Assembly: GCA_963920525.1 (NCBI GenBank) | Contig: OY986438.1 | Span: 54,075,253-54,139,252, forward strand | From: Dichetophora obliterata | Lineage: Eukaryota; Arthropoda; Insecta; Diptera; Sciomyzidae | DNA: 64,000 nt | Reading direction: 5' to 3' | Part shown: positions 45,101 to 52,040 of the stretch, in pieces | Layout: every line of letters starts with the position of its first letter | How positions within the stretch are numbered: position 1 is the stretch's first letter | Program-made: the position numbers and the translations under genes | The notes under the pieces: model-generated | What the model saw: only the letters and a program-made list of their open reading frames with translations | What the model was told of the DNA's origin: nothing | Database searches by the model: none

Positions 45101-48100
45101 ATTTTTATTGTGCCAAATATTCCATTTAAAATTGACTAATTAAGTTATTTGGTAATTTCTTGCATATTATCAAACTGAGCGCTCTGATTAAAAGCCCAGC
45201 GGTACAGGGAAGAATTATTAGCGAGTGAAGGTGGGGGGTTTGCTTATTATTAGCGTACCGACACGACAACTTATGGCCTTATTTTGTAAAAAGAACAGTC
45301 ACTTGCGTTATATTTTTTATCTTTGTAGTTGCTAAAGTTATTTTAAAGGAAAATTTCAGCAAGAGAGAGGGTTTGTTCTAATTCGTATGGAAATAGAATT
45401 GCCGGACAGAAAAACCCCAAGTAAGGTGATTGCGTGCGTTTTACAAAATACGGCCATTAAGCTCTTTTTGCTCATAATTTTATACCTACTTAAATGTTTA
45501 ACTTTAAGTTCTCAATAGTGTTTCCTTATATGTAAGCTTTTCGTAAGTTTAACACTACATCAATATCTACACAATAAATTTGGGCATTTGCAGAAGAAAG
45601 TCTACCGTGACCAAAAAAATTTAAACTTATTAAAAACTTATTATTTTATTATATCATTTAAGAGAAACATTTTAATTTTATTAGTTTCAGCAATTTATAC
45701 GTAAATTCATTAACCATCATGATCAAATCGTCTGCACTGTTTTACAAATGTAGTTTTTCATTTTCGTAAATGTTTCGTAAGCTTTTTTTGTATTAGTAAA
45801 AATGGAAGGCATTGGCTAGAGATAATGAAAAAATGGTTGAAGCAAGGAAAGGACAAAATTCTAAATTTGTTTTTTAATTACTTAATTACATAATTACCTA
45901 ATTACCTACTTCCTTAAATACCCCATTAAACTGCAATGAAAACTTTGTAACGTAACGCCAGTAACGTAACGCCAGATCAAAAATACTTATAAAAAAAATT
46001 AAAACCAGAAAAGATTTTTAAATTTGATCACTTGGAAAATAAACTTATGTTATTTTAAAATATTCTAAAAAAAGTTGTATACAAAAAGTTTTGTCCAATT
46101 CAGAGAGTTTTGCAATTTTTGCAGTCCAAGTCAAAAATCACTTCTGTTTTTTGTAACGTAACGCCAGCACATATTTTTGCTTATATCTTTAGATTCTTAG
46201 GTTAATTGTTCATTGTTTTTATTTAATATAGTGCTACTTAATTACTATGCAAATATAAAAAACTTTTTAAAAATTAGACTTTTTCATTTTATTTTTTTAG
46301 CAACTACAAAGTTGTTTTTGCAGAAAAACAGTTAAAAATAACGATCTCAAAAAGCTTTGATTTATGTAAGAAATACTACCACAGTGTCCTGTGAAGGATA
46401 TTCGAATCTAAAAGTACACTCAAGATAGCACAGAACTTTTGATTGTTATCTAATTCTCTAAATTTGAGTGGTATTGATTATATTTGCCCTTATTCTTGTT
46501 GTCACCTCACCTATGTGAGAGTTCTCACACTCGTGTCACGTCACTAGAAATCTGGTATTATTGTTGTCATGTGACGTGAGTTTGTGAATGCCGACATAGT
46601 TTGTGAACTCACGTCACACGACATCAAAAATACCAGATTTCTAGTGACGTGACACGAGTGTGAGAACTCTCACATAGGTGAGGTGACAACAAGAATAAGA
46701 GCTATTGTTAACGTTTTCCTTAAATTTGGTAAATTAATAATTTGCAAATTTTTTGCGTATGTATTTTCTTATTTTTCAAGAAATGTATACTTGAATTAAA
46801 TTTTTTAACTTTTTCAAAAAAATAAGGTTTTATATCTCGGGCATCAGAAGGGACACCGAAGGTAATTTTCTCAATTTGGATTCTTAAAATATTTCTGAAC
46901 GAAACACTGTCTGAAAGTATAATTTTAAAATCCCAGGTTAAGACCATACTTTTTTGCGTATTTCGATTATTTAAAAAAAATTTTACTTTCTAGCATGAAA
47001 TTTATTATTCCGTTAAAACACCTCACCTCAGCATTGACAAAAGTGTTACACTAAAATTTTGAGTTTCTGAGTTTGCCATTCGATGAGTAACAATTGATAT
47101 AACAATTGTTGTTATGAAGTGTTTTAAAGAAATAACCATAAAGGAGATATGAACAATATTGTTAGACTTCATGTCAGGAATTATTTTTTTTTTCTTAAAA
47201 TTTAAATAGGAAAAAATTCCTTGTCTTTTCGTGGTATTTTAAATAGATATTTTTCGACAGGGTTTCGTTCCGAAATATTTGAAGAATATAAATTGAGAAA
47301 AATATCTTCGGTACCCCATCTGATGCCCAAGATATAAAACCTTATATTAATTTTTTTTAAAAAGTTAAAAAATTACATTCAAGTATGAATTTCTCAAAAA
47401 CAAGAAAAAGCATATGCGAAAAATATGCAAATTATTAACTCGCAAAACTTAACCATAATTTAGACAATCAGGTAATCATTAAAAGTTATGTGCTATCTCG
47501 AGTGTACCTACTCTAGATTCGAATATTCTTCACACAGAACACTGTGGGTAAAAATCGAGAGAAGCATCGTGCTTATCAAAATATTGGTAGTTAAAATCTA
47601 TATTTACTTTTGCTTTAAAACATATGTAGTTTTTACATGAATTAAAATGCGAGCTTTAGATCAATGTGTAGATCATATGTAGGTTTTTTACAAAAATTAA
47701 AGTATTTTGAGATCATTATTTTTTACTGTTTTTCTCCAAAAACAATTTTGACCTTGCGGGAGCGGAAGACGTATTTTCCCCCTAAAATTTTTTTGGGTGA
47801 TCTTGTCAGCCCCATGCAAGTTTTGAGACCTCTTAGAATACAATCTAAATTTTTCGATATGCCCTACTGAACATGATACTAATCCAAAAATACCCGAAAA
47901 AATTATAAAATATTGTGGAAATTGGGTAATATCTGAAAACAGAAGAAATTTTTGCCAAAGAATGAATTGAATTCGTAATAGAAAACACAAAGCACATACA
48001 TATATTGAGTTACATTATAAAACTGTAAATATATTTTCATTATAAAACTTGGAGTCTAGAACAGTTAATGTAGTCTAGACCCCCAGGACAACAAATTGGA

Positions 48101-49983
48101 AGTTTTTTTACTAAATGCATATAATTCGGTCCTTCATATATCCTGTCCACAGAATATTCCTTAATATTTTTATTTGCTGATAAAATATCAGAATTATGCT
48201 AAAAAAATGAAAATGTATTTATTGTTAATACAGTTCCTCACTTATAACTATTTTAATATTAAAAAGGATCTAAATTTATATTATATTTCATAAAGAATAA
48301 CTTAAAAGACAATTGTTTTCTAATCTTTTTCTTATTTTATCAAATCTTCCTGCAGATACTATGTCAACTATTGGTGATCGTGTGCTGAATGTTTCCTTGC
48401 CGAAAATTGGTGAAAAGAGCCTTTTTACACGCGACCTGGAAGATGCGCTCCGCAATGGAGGTGTTGACTTTGTAGTGCACTCCCTTAAAGACCTTCCGAC
48501 AGCTTTACCAACTGGCATGTCCATTGGAGCAGTACTGGAACGAGATGATGCCAGAGATGCTCTTGTTTTAAATAAAGCTTACAAGAGCCATACCATTGAT
48601 ACATTGCCCGAAGGGAGTGTTATTGGTAATGTACTGAAAAAAATTTAAATAGCGGTTATTTGAAAATTATACTCTTTAACAGGCACCTCATCATTACGAC
48701 GAACTGCACAAATTCGACGACAATACCCGCATTTAGTGGTTAATGACATACGTGGTAATCTCAATACGCGTTTGGCAAAACTAGATGCAGTCGGTTCAAA
48801 GTTTGCGGGAATAATACTTGCAAACGCTGGTCTGGTACGAATGGGTTGGATGAGCCGTATAAGCCAAGTGCTGGAACCCGTCGATTTGCTTTATGCCGTA
48901 GGACAGGGCGCCTTGGCTGTGGAGTGTCGATCCAATGATGTGCCCGTTCTTAATATGTTGCAGAACTTGATGTGTCTAACAACATCTTGTCGCATTCTGG
49001 CAGAGCGCAGTTTTCTCAAGACTCTTGGTGGGGGTTGCAGTGCGCCGGTAGCAGTTTGGTCAACCCTCAAAGGCGACGTTTGTGATTCTAATGGAAACAC
49101 AGTTCCTAATCTGCGTCTTACTGGAGCTGTCTGGAGTTTAGATGGATCCATAGAGATACGGGATGAACTACTGTGTTCGCTAGAAGTTTCTGGGAACAAA
49201 CGTGCAGTAATAAATTTAAACGACGAAGCAAGCAATGATGAACCTCCCCAAAAACGAGTACGTGGCAATGAGTCATCAAGTCCTGAAAGCAGCAAGCGTT
49301 CCAGTCCACTAGTGATCAATGACGATATCGATGAGAACGATATTGCAAACTCCTACAATATGGATGAACTTATCGAAAAACACGCAGAGCTTGTGAAGAA
49401 GTGTCCATATCTCGGTGCTCAAAACGACTTTAATAATAGCAATGCGATCATCGGTGGTGGTGGTGGTGACGCAGATAACGTCAAAGCAAGCTGTCCATTA
49501 AAAGTCGAAATTGGCCAGGATTTTATGGGCCAGTGTCCGTTCGTTAGCAACGAGGCAAAAGTCACACTAGCCAGCAATGGAAATTGTCCACTTACAAAAA
49601 CCGATTGTACAATTACAAGTACTTCCACTGATTTAATCGACCACGTAATACCATCTACCTCAAAGTGCCCCTTTGTGTCCATGCACAACAGAAGCCAAAG
49701 CACAGACTCTGAAGCAAAAAGCCTTGACAAGTGCCCGTTTTTGCAAAAGACTGTCAAGATGTTCGATTATGCTGATGAAGAGAAACCGCAAGCAAGAAAA
49801 GTGCCTATTTTAATAGAAGATGTAGACAACTTGTTTTGTGGACTGTTTCGTCATGCATGCTATGAACGTGATCTATTTGTAAAAAGTAATAAACTAGGGC
49901 AAAAGCTTGCCGAGGAGTTGATAAAGAAAGGGGCCTTAGAAGTTATGAAATGTGCTCAGGCAGAAATACACAGTAAAGTTTAA
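21109..49983 (+). CDS. Hmbs: Hydroxymethylbilane synthase (porphobilinogen deaminase), four coding exons
   Basis: Joined exons 21109-21156, 21701-21773, 48356-48625 and 48683-49983 give 1692 coding bases and 563 residues with consistent GT-AG junctions. The enzyme links four porphobilinogens to hydroxymethylbilane in the cytosol, the third step of heme synthesis. Conserved features: RVGSRKSE (residues 9-16), MSTIGDRVLN, GEKSLFTRDLE, VHSLKDLPT (catalytic Asp at 86), GTSSLRRTAQIRR, DIRGNLNTRLAKLD, YAVGQGALAVE, and the dipyrromethane-cofactor Cys249 in GGGCSAPVAV. Vertebrate enzymes are near 360 residues. The excess is an insertion of about 200 residues (roughly 306-505) inside domain 3, with a basic PPQKRVRG stretch and six Cys-Pro motifs (Cys371, 401, 415, 432, 459, 481). 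Domain 3 resumes at DNLFCGLFRHAC and ends with EELIKKGALEVMKCAQ. Intron 2 spans about 26.6 kb. The Drosophila orthologue is l(3)02640. Confidence 0.93.
21701..21773 (+). CDS. Hmbs: Hmbs coding exon 2
   Basis: 73 bases encoding LALIQTKHVIGRLQKIYP and KKKFEI, flanked by AG and GTAAGT. It ends in phase 1, and the split codon is completed as His by exon 3 (FEI-HTMST), exactly as in other family members. Confidence 0.92.
23390..23715. repeat. Tandem repeat of about 141-152 bp (2+ copies)
   Basis: CATCATATACCGCCCAT recurs at 23399, 23540 and 23692, and the sequence between (GCTCCGAACATGTTGAAATT...) is repeated nearly exactly. It lies next to the Helitron-like element and shares its style of GC-richer noncoding sequence. 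Confidence 0.85.
23925..24437. mobile_element. DINE-1/INE-1-like non-autonomous Helitron
   Basis: The sequence opens with ATACCCTACACTT (23948) and closes with its complement AAGTGTAGGGTAT (about 24424). It contains ACAGACGGACGGACGG repeats (24275-24300), followed by ATGGCTCAATCA and AAGAATATATATACTTT. This is the layout I know from DINE-1-type elements of flies, including the internal GACG microsatellite. No protein is coded. Confidence 0.65.
24604..24626. repeat. Poly(A) run
   Basis: About 22 consecutive A residues in plain AT-rich intron sequence. It could be a retroposon tail, but I see no body upstream that I recognise. Confidence 0.6.
26715..27030 (-). pseudogene. LINE ORF2 3' fragment (same family as 8240-12950)
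   Basis: On the minus strand the translation KLDSSSELKLKIAFNYATRY, then EILGYNLTEYLNARNCMYLH, matches the ORF2 C-terminus at 12220-12400 (KLDSSSQLKLQIAFNYATRY, AILGCDLTAYLNARNCIYLH). It is interrupted and truncated. Confidence 0.8.
29561..29826. mobile_element. 266-bp foldback element, AACAGCCCTATTCTGG TIR
   Basis: The two halves are inverted copies of about 125 bp: AACAGCCCTATTCTGGC at 29561 and GCCAGAATAGGGCTGTT ending at 29826. TTGTTAACCAGTATTTTG and ATTCAAAATACTGG lie in matching places. The overlapping open frames on both strands are a by-product of the palindrome. Confidence 0.85.
29999..30300. repeat. CAGGGTGTGGAGAA-family MITE, left-end copy
   Basis: It begins ACAGGGTGTGGAGAA. The inverse complement of this end closes the related sequence at about 34255-34270 (TTCTCCACACCCTG). 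Both copies carry GTTCGTTCG-like motifs. The right boundary is not clear. Confidence 0.5.
30641..31038. mobile_element. Nested foldback element, about 400 bp
   Basis: Outer arms 30641-30702 and 30977-31038 are inverted copies of about 60 bp (ACTGATAAATTGGC, CGGCACTTTCATC). Inner arms 30721-30766 and 30901-30946 are a second inverted pair starting CTTATTCAGCCCTATCAT. The inner pair is a MITE family with a diverged copy at 6013-6230 and a single-arm fragment at about 31042-31072. No coding sequence. Confidence 0.8.
31130..31215. repeat. AAAATACCTC-type degenerate tandem repeat
   Basis: CAAAATACCTC, CACAAAATACC and CAAAATTAACACAAAAT-like units follow each other. An inverse-orientation array of the same units is at about 33340-33435. 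Confidence 0.7.
31294..31721. mobile_element. hAT-like MITE, 428 bp
   Basis: Inverted ends of about 42 bp: CAGTGATGGCCCAGTTAGCC at the left, and GGCTAACTGGACCATGACAG at the right. A CAGTG start is typical of hAT. I found no exact 8-bp duplication, so the superfamily is tentative. A second, truncated copy lies at 7105-7436. Confidence 0.7.
32295..32377. repeat. 83-bp near-perfect palindrome
   Basis: Arms 32295-32330 and 32342-32377 (GCCACCTAATAATATGTC ... GACATATTATTAGGTGGC) around an 11-base centre. The right arm is the first AGGTGGC box of the repeat family that follows. Confidence 0.85.
32341..32820. repeat. AGGTGGCAACCCTA repeat family, copy 1
   Basis: AGGTGGC boxes at 32371, 32500, 32614, 32640 and 32753 are followed by CCATCTT-AATTTTAAA segments. 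The whole block is co-linear with 42856-43545. Non-coding. Confidence 0.8.
33340..33435. repeat. GAGGTATTTTG-type degenerate repeat, inverse of 31130-31215
   Basis: Units such as TTTTGAGGTATT and TATTTTGTGG repeat with a period near 10-12 bases. They are the complement of the array 2.1 kb upstream. Confidence 0.7.
33960..34270. repeat. CAGGGTGTGGAGAA-family MITE, right-end copy
   Basis: The sequence ends TTCTCCACACCCTG at about 34269 and is rich in CGTTCG motifs, like the copy at 29999-30300. Confidence 0.45.
34440..34880. other. GC-richer non-coding block, probable transposon relic
   Basis: Base composition is clearly richer in G and C than its flanks, with segments such as GGTAGAGTGTTAGCTCGGCG and CCGGGTGCTGTGACCC. 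No frame is open for long. It might be the 5' UTR of a LINE, but I could not identify the family. Confidence 0.35.
35320..35385 (+). other. tRNA-like segment, possible SINE head
   Basis: TAGACGAGTGGGTAAGATA resembles a polymerase III A box and GGGTTCAAATTA, about 35 bases on, resembles a B box. No good acceptor stem pairs, so this is not a functional tRNA. It is a weak SINE candidate. Confidence 0.25.
35740..38704. mobile_element. DNA transposon, about 2.97 kb, unusual family with GTAACG motifs
   Basis: Short inverted ends TGGGCATATCC (35740) and GGATTTGCCCA (ending 38704) are each flanked by TATA (35736-35739, 38705-38708), a possible 4-bp duplication. Inside is a broken transposase-like gene (36561-38163). 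The motif GTAGCGTGCGTAACG or a close variant occurs six times, all in the same direction: 36100, 36263, 38291, 38306, 38497 and 38677. I recognise the protein family from other invertebrate genomes but cannot name its superfamily; a 4-bp duplication would be compatible with Sola. Confidence 0.7.
36561..38163 (+). pseudogene. Transposase-like protein of unnamed DDE/D-type family, frameshifted
   Basis: The N-terminus starts MKTGAERIRKYRKKIQSSEN (36561) and is basic, as in related proteins of aphids, Hydra and molluscs that I recall. It stops at 36731. The main body (36914-37867) has RPKHVELSSKLPHNMCVCQY, cysteines CCDESNEVC and CNKC that may bind metal, then VLQVDFAENYRLLNQNEIQS and LFLFSDGCASQFKNKF. 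The end is in another frame (37828-38163) with FFATAHGKGAVDGIGAVIKR and FLSERWANVKSIPG. The two acidic motifs (VDF, SDG) look like catalytic aspartates of an RNase H-like fold (inference). A one-base loss in a T run near 37835 causes the last frameshift. It cannot make a full protein. Confidence 0.7.
39395..39650. mobile_element. CACGGAGAGAAAT MITE, about 256 bp
   Basis: The left end ACACGGAGAGAAATAT and the right end ATTATTTCTCTTCGTGT are inverted. The interior repeats TTCAAGTTA and CTTGATT motifs. No ORF. Confidence 0.6.
40611..40823. mobile_element. 213-bp MITE with 10-bp flanking repeat
   Basis: Inverted ends CATAGTAGAACTAGACAAGG (left) and CTTGTCAAATTTTATCA (right) extend inward to GGTAATGTTAGGGC and GCCCTAACACTATC. 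TAGGTTGTCC flanks both sides (40601-40610 and 40824-40833). Related pieces are at 7905, 13045 and about 52230. The open frame of 128 codons spanning it is chance. Confidence 0.75.
42856..43545. repeat. AGGTGGCAACCCTA repeat family, copy 2
   Basis: AGGTGGC-type boxes at 42861, 42986, 43097, 43224, 43339, 43364 and 43475. A unit of about 240 bp is tandemly duplicated here (42861-43096, 43097-43338) compared with one unit in copy 1. Confidence 0.8.
43549..43690. repeat. CAAGTATCCAA repeat, inverse of 53150-53300
   Basis: The stretch TCCACAGAATCC...CTCATTGAATTTTTTGGATACTTG matches the complement of 53160-53300. Both sit next to an AGGTGGC block, so the two parts form one composite repeat. Confidence 0.7.
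43888..44013. repeat. Interspersed repeat fragment
   Basis: AAATTTCATCAAAATTGGTT and CAGCCGTTAAGGAGGAG, then ATTTTATATATAAAGATA, are phrases I know from abundant non-coding repeats of insect genomes. The element type is not determined. Confidence 0.35.
45274..45456. mobile_element. PIF/Harbinger-like MITE, 183 bp, TTA duplication
   Basis: Inverted ends TGGCCTTATTTTGTAAAA (45274) and TTTTACAAAATACGGCCA (ending 45456), each flanked by TTA (45271-45273, 45457-45459). A 3-bp TTA duplication with a GGCC-type end is the PIF/Harbinger pattern. Non-coding. Confidence 0.75.
45947..46167. repeat. GTAACGTAACGCCAG direct repeats
   Basis: Three copies of the 15-mer: two in tandem (45947-45960 and 45961-45975) and one at 46153-46167, all in the same direction. 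They resemble the GTAGCGTGCGTAACG motifs of the element at 35740-38704. Confidence 0.75.
46379..47547. mobile_element. Long inverted-repeat (foldback) element, 1.17 kb
   Basis: Arms run from 46379 inward to about 46945 and from 47547 inward to about 47260. They pair end to end: CCACAGTGT ... ACACTGTGG at the tips, then GATATTCGAATCTA, AGATAGCACA, TTTTATATCT and CATCAGA segments in mirrored order. Identity is roughly 80-85% by eye. The left arm is lengthened by the palindrome at 46489-46699. No protein is coded. Confidence 0.85.
46489..46699. mobile_element. 211-bp near-perfect palindrome nested in the foldback arm
   Basis: CTTATTCTTGTTGTCACCTC at the left and its complement at the right (ending 46699) begin arms of about 90 bp with only a few mismatches, around a centre near 46594 (AATGCCGACATAG). 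The mirror-image right arm of the host element lacks this segment, so it is an insertion. Confidence 0.9.
48356..48625 (+). CDS. Hmbs: Hmbs coding exon 3
   Basis: Begins after CTTCCTGCAG and completes the His codon split by intron 2. It encodes the substrate-binding segment from HTMSTIGDRVLN to LPEGSVIG, including VHSLKDLPT with catalytic Asp86. It ends in phase 1 before GTAATG; the following intron is only 57 bp. Confidence 0.94.
48683..49983 (+). CDS. Hmbs: Hmbs coding exon 4 with Cys-Pro-rich insertion
   Basis: Begins after TTTAACAG with GTSSLRRTAQIRR (pyrrole-binding arginines). It covers domain 2, the cofactor loop LGGGCSAPVAV with Cys249, and domain 3 strands LRLTGAVWSLDGS. Then comes the low-complexity acidic insertion with KCPYL, SCPLK, QCPFV, NCPLT, KCPFV and KCPFL, and finally the domain 3 helix to the TAA at 49981-49983. 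The CP motifs are spaced 14-30 residues apart. Confidence 0.94.
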
Positions 49984-50008
49984 GAGCTGTCCAAGCAATA
50001 GAAAAAAT

Positions 50009-50014
50009 AATAAA
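50009..50014 (+). terminator. Hmbs poly(A) signal candidate
   Basis: AATAAA 26 bases after the stop codon. Further AATAAA hexamers at 50184 and 50208 could be used for a longer 3' UTR that would approach the convergent zinc-finger gene. Confidence 0.5.
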
Positions 50015-50326
50015 AACTAACTAAGAAATTTACAATTTTAATGGAACTAGCAGGAAATATTATGGTTTATCGGGGTTCAACTAAGTTTTTGTTGCAATAT
50101 TATTATTATTGTTGTAGATCAATTAAATATTTTGTTATTTATACATCTTGTTTTATATCGAAAGTCTATTTCTTCTGGGTATTAATAAAAAAATCAAACA
50201 AATGAACAATAAATTTCATAGTTGTGAATCATCAGCAGATACATAAATCTTATGGCCACTTTATATAAATTCCGCTTTAAATTCCTAAACAACTTTTTCC
50301 TTATTAAATATCCTCGTGATGAGCTT

Positions 50327-51541
50327 TCACACTGGTTCCTTTTTCTGAGAATGCATATTCAACATATGAAGCCTCATTTTGCGTGGTCTACTAAAGCGCT
50401 TATTACAGTTCGGGAACTGACAGGCATGTATAGCATTTTTGCACTTCTCACTGATCACGTGTTCTTCGTACTTTTTCTGCGATCGATAACTACGTCCACA
50501 ATTCGGACAATCTCGCATGTCGTTGCCCATATGACATTTACTCATATGCGTTCTTAGGCTGAAGATCAGCGCAAAAGTATTGCCACAAATCTCGCAAGCA
50601 AACTTTTTCTCCTGCGAATGTGCACTTGTTATATGATATTGCAGAGCAGCCATGGATGCAAATGATTTGCTGCATTCGGATTCATTGCACTTAAATGGCA
50701 GCGGCTCACCTGTATGAATGTGCATATGTATTTTTAGTGTATTGCGGCAGGGAAACTTCTTGCCACATTCCGAGCAAAGAATATTTCTGGCACGCGGCGG
50801 ACGTGCCTGTTTCTCATGCACCACGGAAATGTGTCTGCGCAGTGATGAGTGCAGCTGGTATGACTCGTTGCAGAGCATGCATTTAAATATTTTTGGTTTT
50901 TCCACTTGGTGTACTTCGATCAGGTGGTTCTTGTAGTAAGCTGCAAAATCGGATTCGTACTCACATTGTTCACATTTGAAGTGCCAGTCTGCTTTCGGAT
51001 TGATTTTTAACACACGTCTACCCTCTTTCTTTCGCGTATACTTGCGTTTTTGTCTTTGCGATTGTTTTGAATGATCTTCCTCTTTTTCTTCCTCAGAGTT
51101 TTCCAACTCATCCATGTCGTTTGTGCAGGTAAGATTTTTGGTTTCGATTTCTATTAGTTTCTCTTCTAGAGCTTCAGCTGTGCCTGAGTACACATTTCCT
51201 TCACTTTTGACTTCATCAAGTCTCGGTTCTTCTGTCATCTCAGCTTTTACTGTGTATTGCATTAGCACAGTCAAAGAACTGCGACATTTTTCGATGATTG
51301 ATTCGGCTTGAATCAGAGCAACAGCACATTCCTTGCATATGTTGGCATCAGGGACATGAATGGTATTTATCTAAAATAGATTCTATTGAGCAAATTTCAT
51401 ACATTGAGAACTGATACTTACTTGTATGCCGCTGATGTTCTCAATTATGGTTGGTAAATTTTTTCCAAATGCATCATTGTACAAGGATAAGCTTCCAAAT
51501 TTCGATTCCAAACATATGCTGCATAATTTTGATGAATCCAT
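50327..51541 (-). CDS. ZAD C2H2 zinc-finger protein, two exons, seven fingers
   Basis: Exons 51422-51541 and 50327-51370, with a 51-bp GT-AG intron (51371-51421, phase 0), give 387 residues starting MDSSKLCSICLESK. Residues 7-72 are a ZAD, the insect zinc-finger-associated dimerisation domain: CSIC near the start and CKEC in the second half supply the zinc-binding cysteines. An acidic linker and a basic NLS-like stretch (QRQKRKYTRKKEGRR) follow. Then come seven fingers from FKCEQCEYESDF to HACQFPNCNKRF. Finger 4 has a C-X4-C spacing, and finger 6 ends in Cys instead of His (C2HC). It is probably a nuclear DNA-binding protein; the target is unknown. It converges on Hmbs with 343 bp between stop codons. 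Confidence 0.92.
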
Positions 51542-51842
51542 TCTAGCATGGTAGAGTTATACAAGGAAGTGGCGATAGTTTACAGTTAGCGTTCACTTAA
51601 TATTAAAATTAAAAGCAGTGAGCCACATATTCACAAGAACGTAAATAAATACCAGAACCGAAATATTTTCACTACGATTGCTTGTTAATAAAAAGTAACC
51701 ACTAGAATAGAGATGTGTAAACTCTGCCAAATATTCGGATTTTTTGCCATTGAGAACAAGTGAACGCTCCCCAAAAAACGAAGAGGCAAAAGTGCAATTC
51801 ACACGTCATTCATATTTAGGGATGAATCTCACAGAGCGCTTG
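51542..51842. promoter_or_regulatory. 5' flank of the zinc-finger gene
   Basis: Upstream region of the minus-strand gene. No clear core promoter motif was seen, and the reverse ORF of 69 codons in it has no recognisable product. Confidence 0.3.
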
Positions 51843-51905
51843 CACTGCCCGAACGAACGAAGAATTCATCGTTCGTTCAAATAGTGGAAACAGTTTGGTG
51901 CGAAC
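51843..51905. repeat. CACTGCCCGAACGAACG MITE fragment
   Basis: CACTGCCCGAACGAACGAAG and GAATTCATCG match the complement of 54160-54192 (CGATGAATTC, TTTCGGGCAGTGG). Confidence 0.65.
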
Positions 51906-51921
51906 CAGACTGTTCTTTCCT

Positions 51922-52021
51922 ATTACAATTACAGTAATTGTAATCTTAAAAAAATTAACGACTACAATTACCGTAATTGTAATCTTAAAAATATTAACGA
52001 TTACGATTACTGTAATTGCAA
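51922..52021. repeat. Palindromic ATTACxGTAAT array, left part (three units)
   Basis: Three imperfect palindromes of the form ACAATTAC-n-GTAATTGT, centred near 51934, 51972 and 52011, spaced 38-39 bases with a common TCTTAAAAA-ATTAACGA spacer. The array continues at 52681 after an inserted transposon. Confidence 0.85.
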
Positions 52022-52040
52022 TGTAAGAAAAGTATTATTA

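Larger units (their letters stand above)
21774..48355 (+). other. Hmbs intron 2, about 26.6 kb, transposon-filled
   Basis: It starts GTAAGTTTTT and ends CTTCCTGCAG, with matching phase-1 exons on both sides. Inside I find no other host gene. It holds Helitron-like, LINE, MITE, foldback and DNA-transposon sequence listed separately. Stretches without a listed element (21774-23385, 24440-26715, 27035-29555, 37-45 kb gaps) are AT-rich and show nothing I can name. Confidence 0.88.

Noticed and set aside
48891..49757. Minus-strand frames opposite Hmbs exon 4
   Set aside because: Antisense shadows of a clearly conserved coding exon.
50252..50936. Plus-strand frames opposite the zinc-finger gene
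   Set aside because: Antisense shadows of the C2H2 repeats, with no support of their own.
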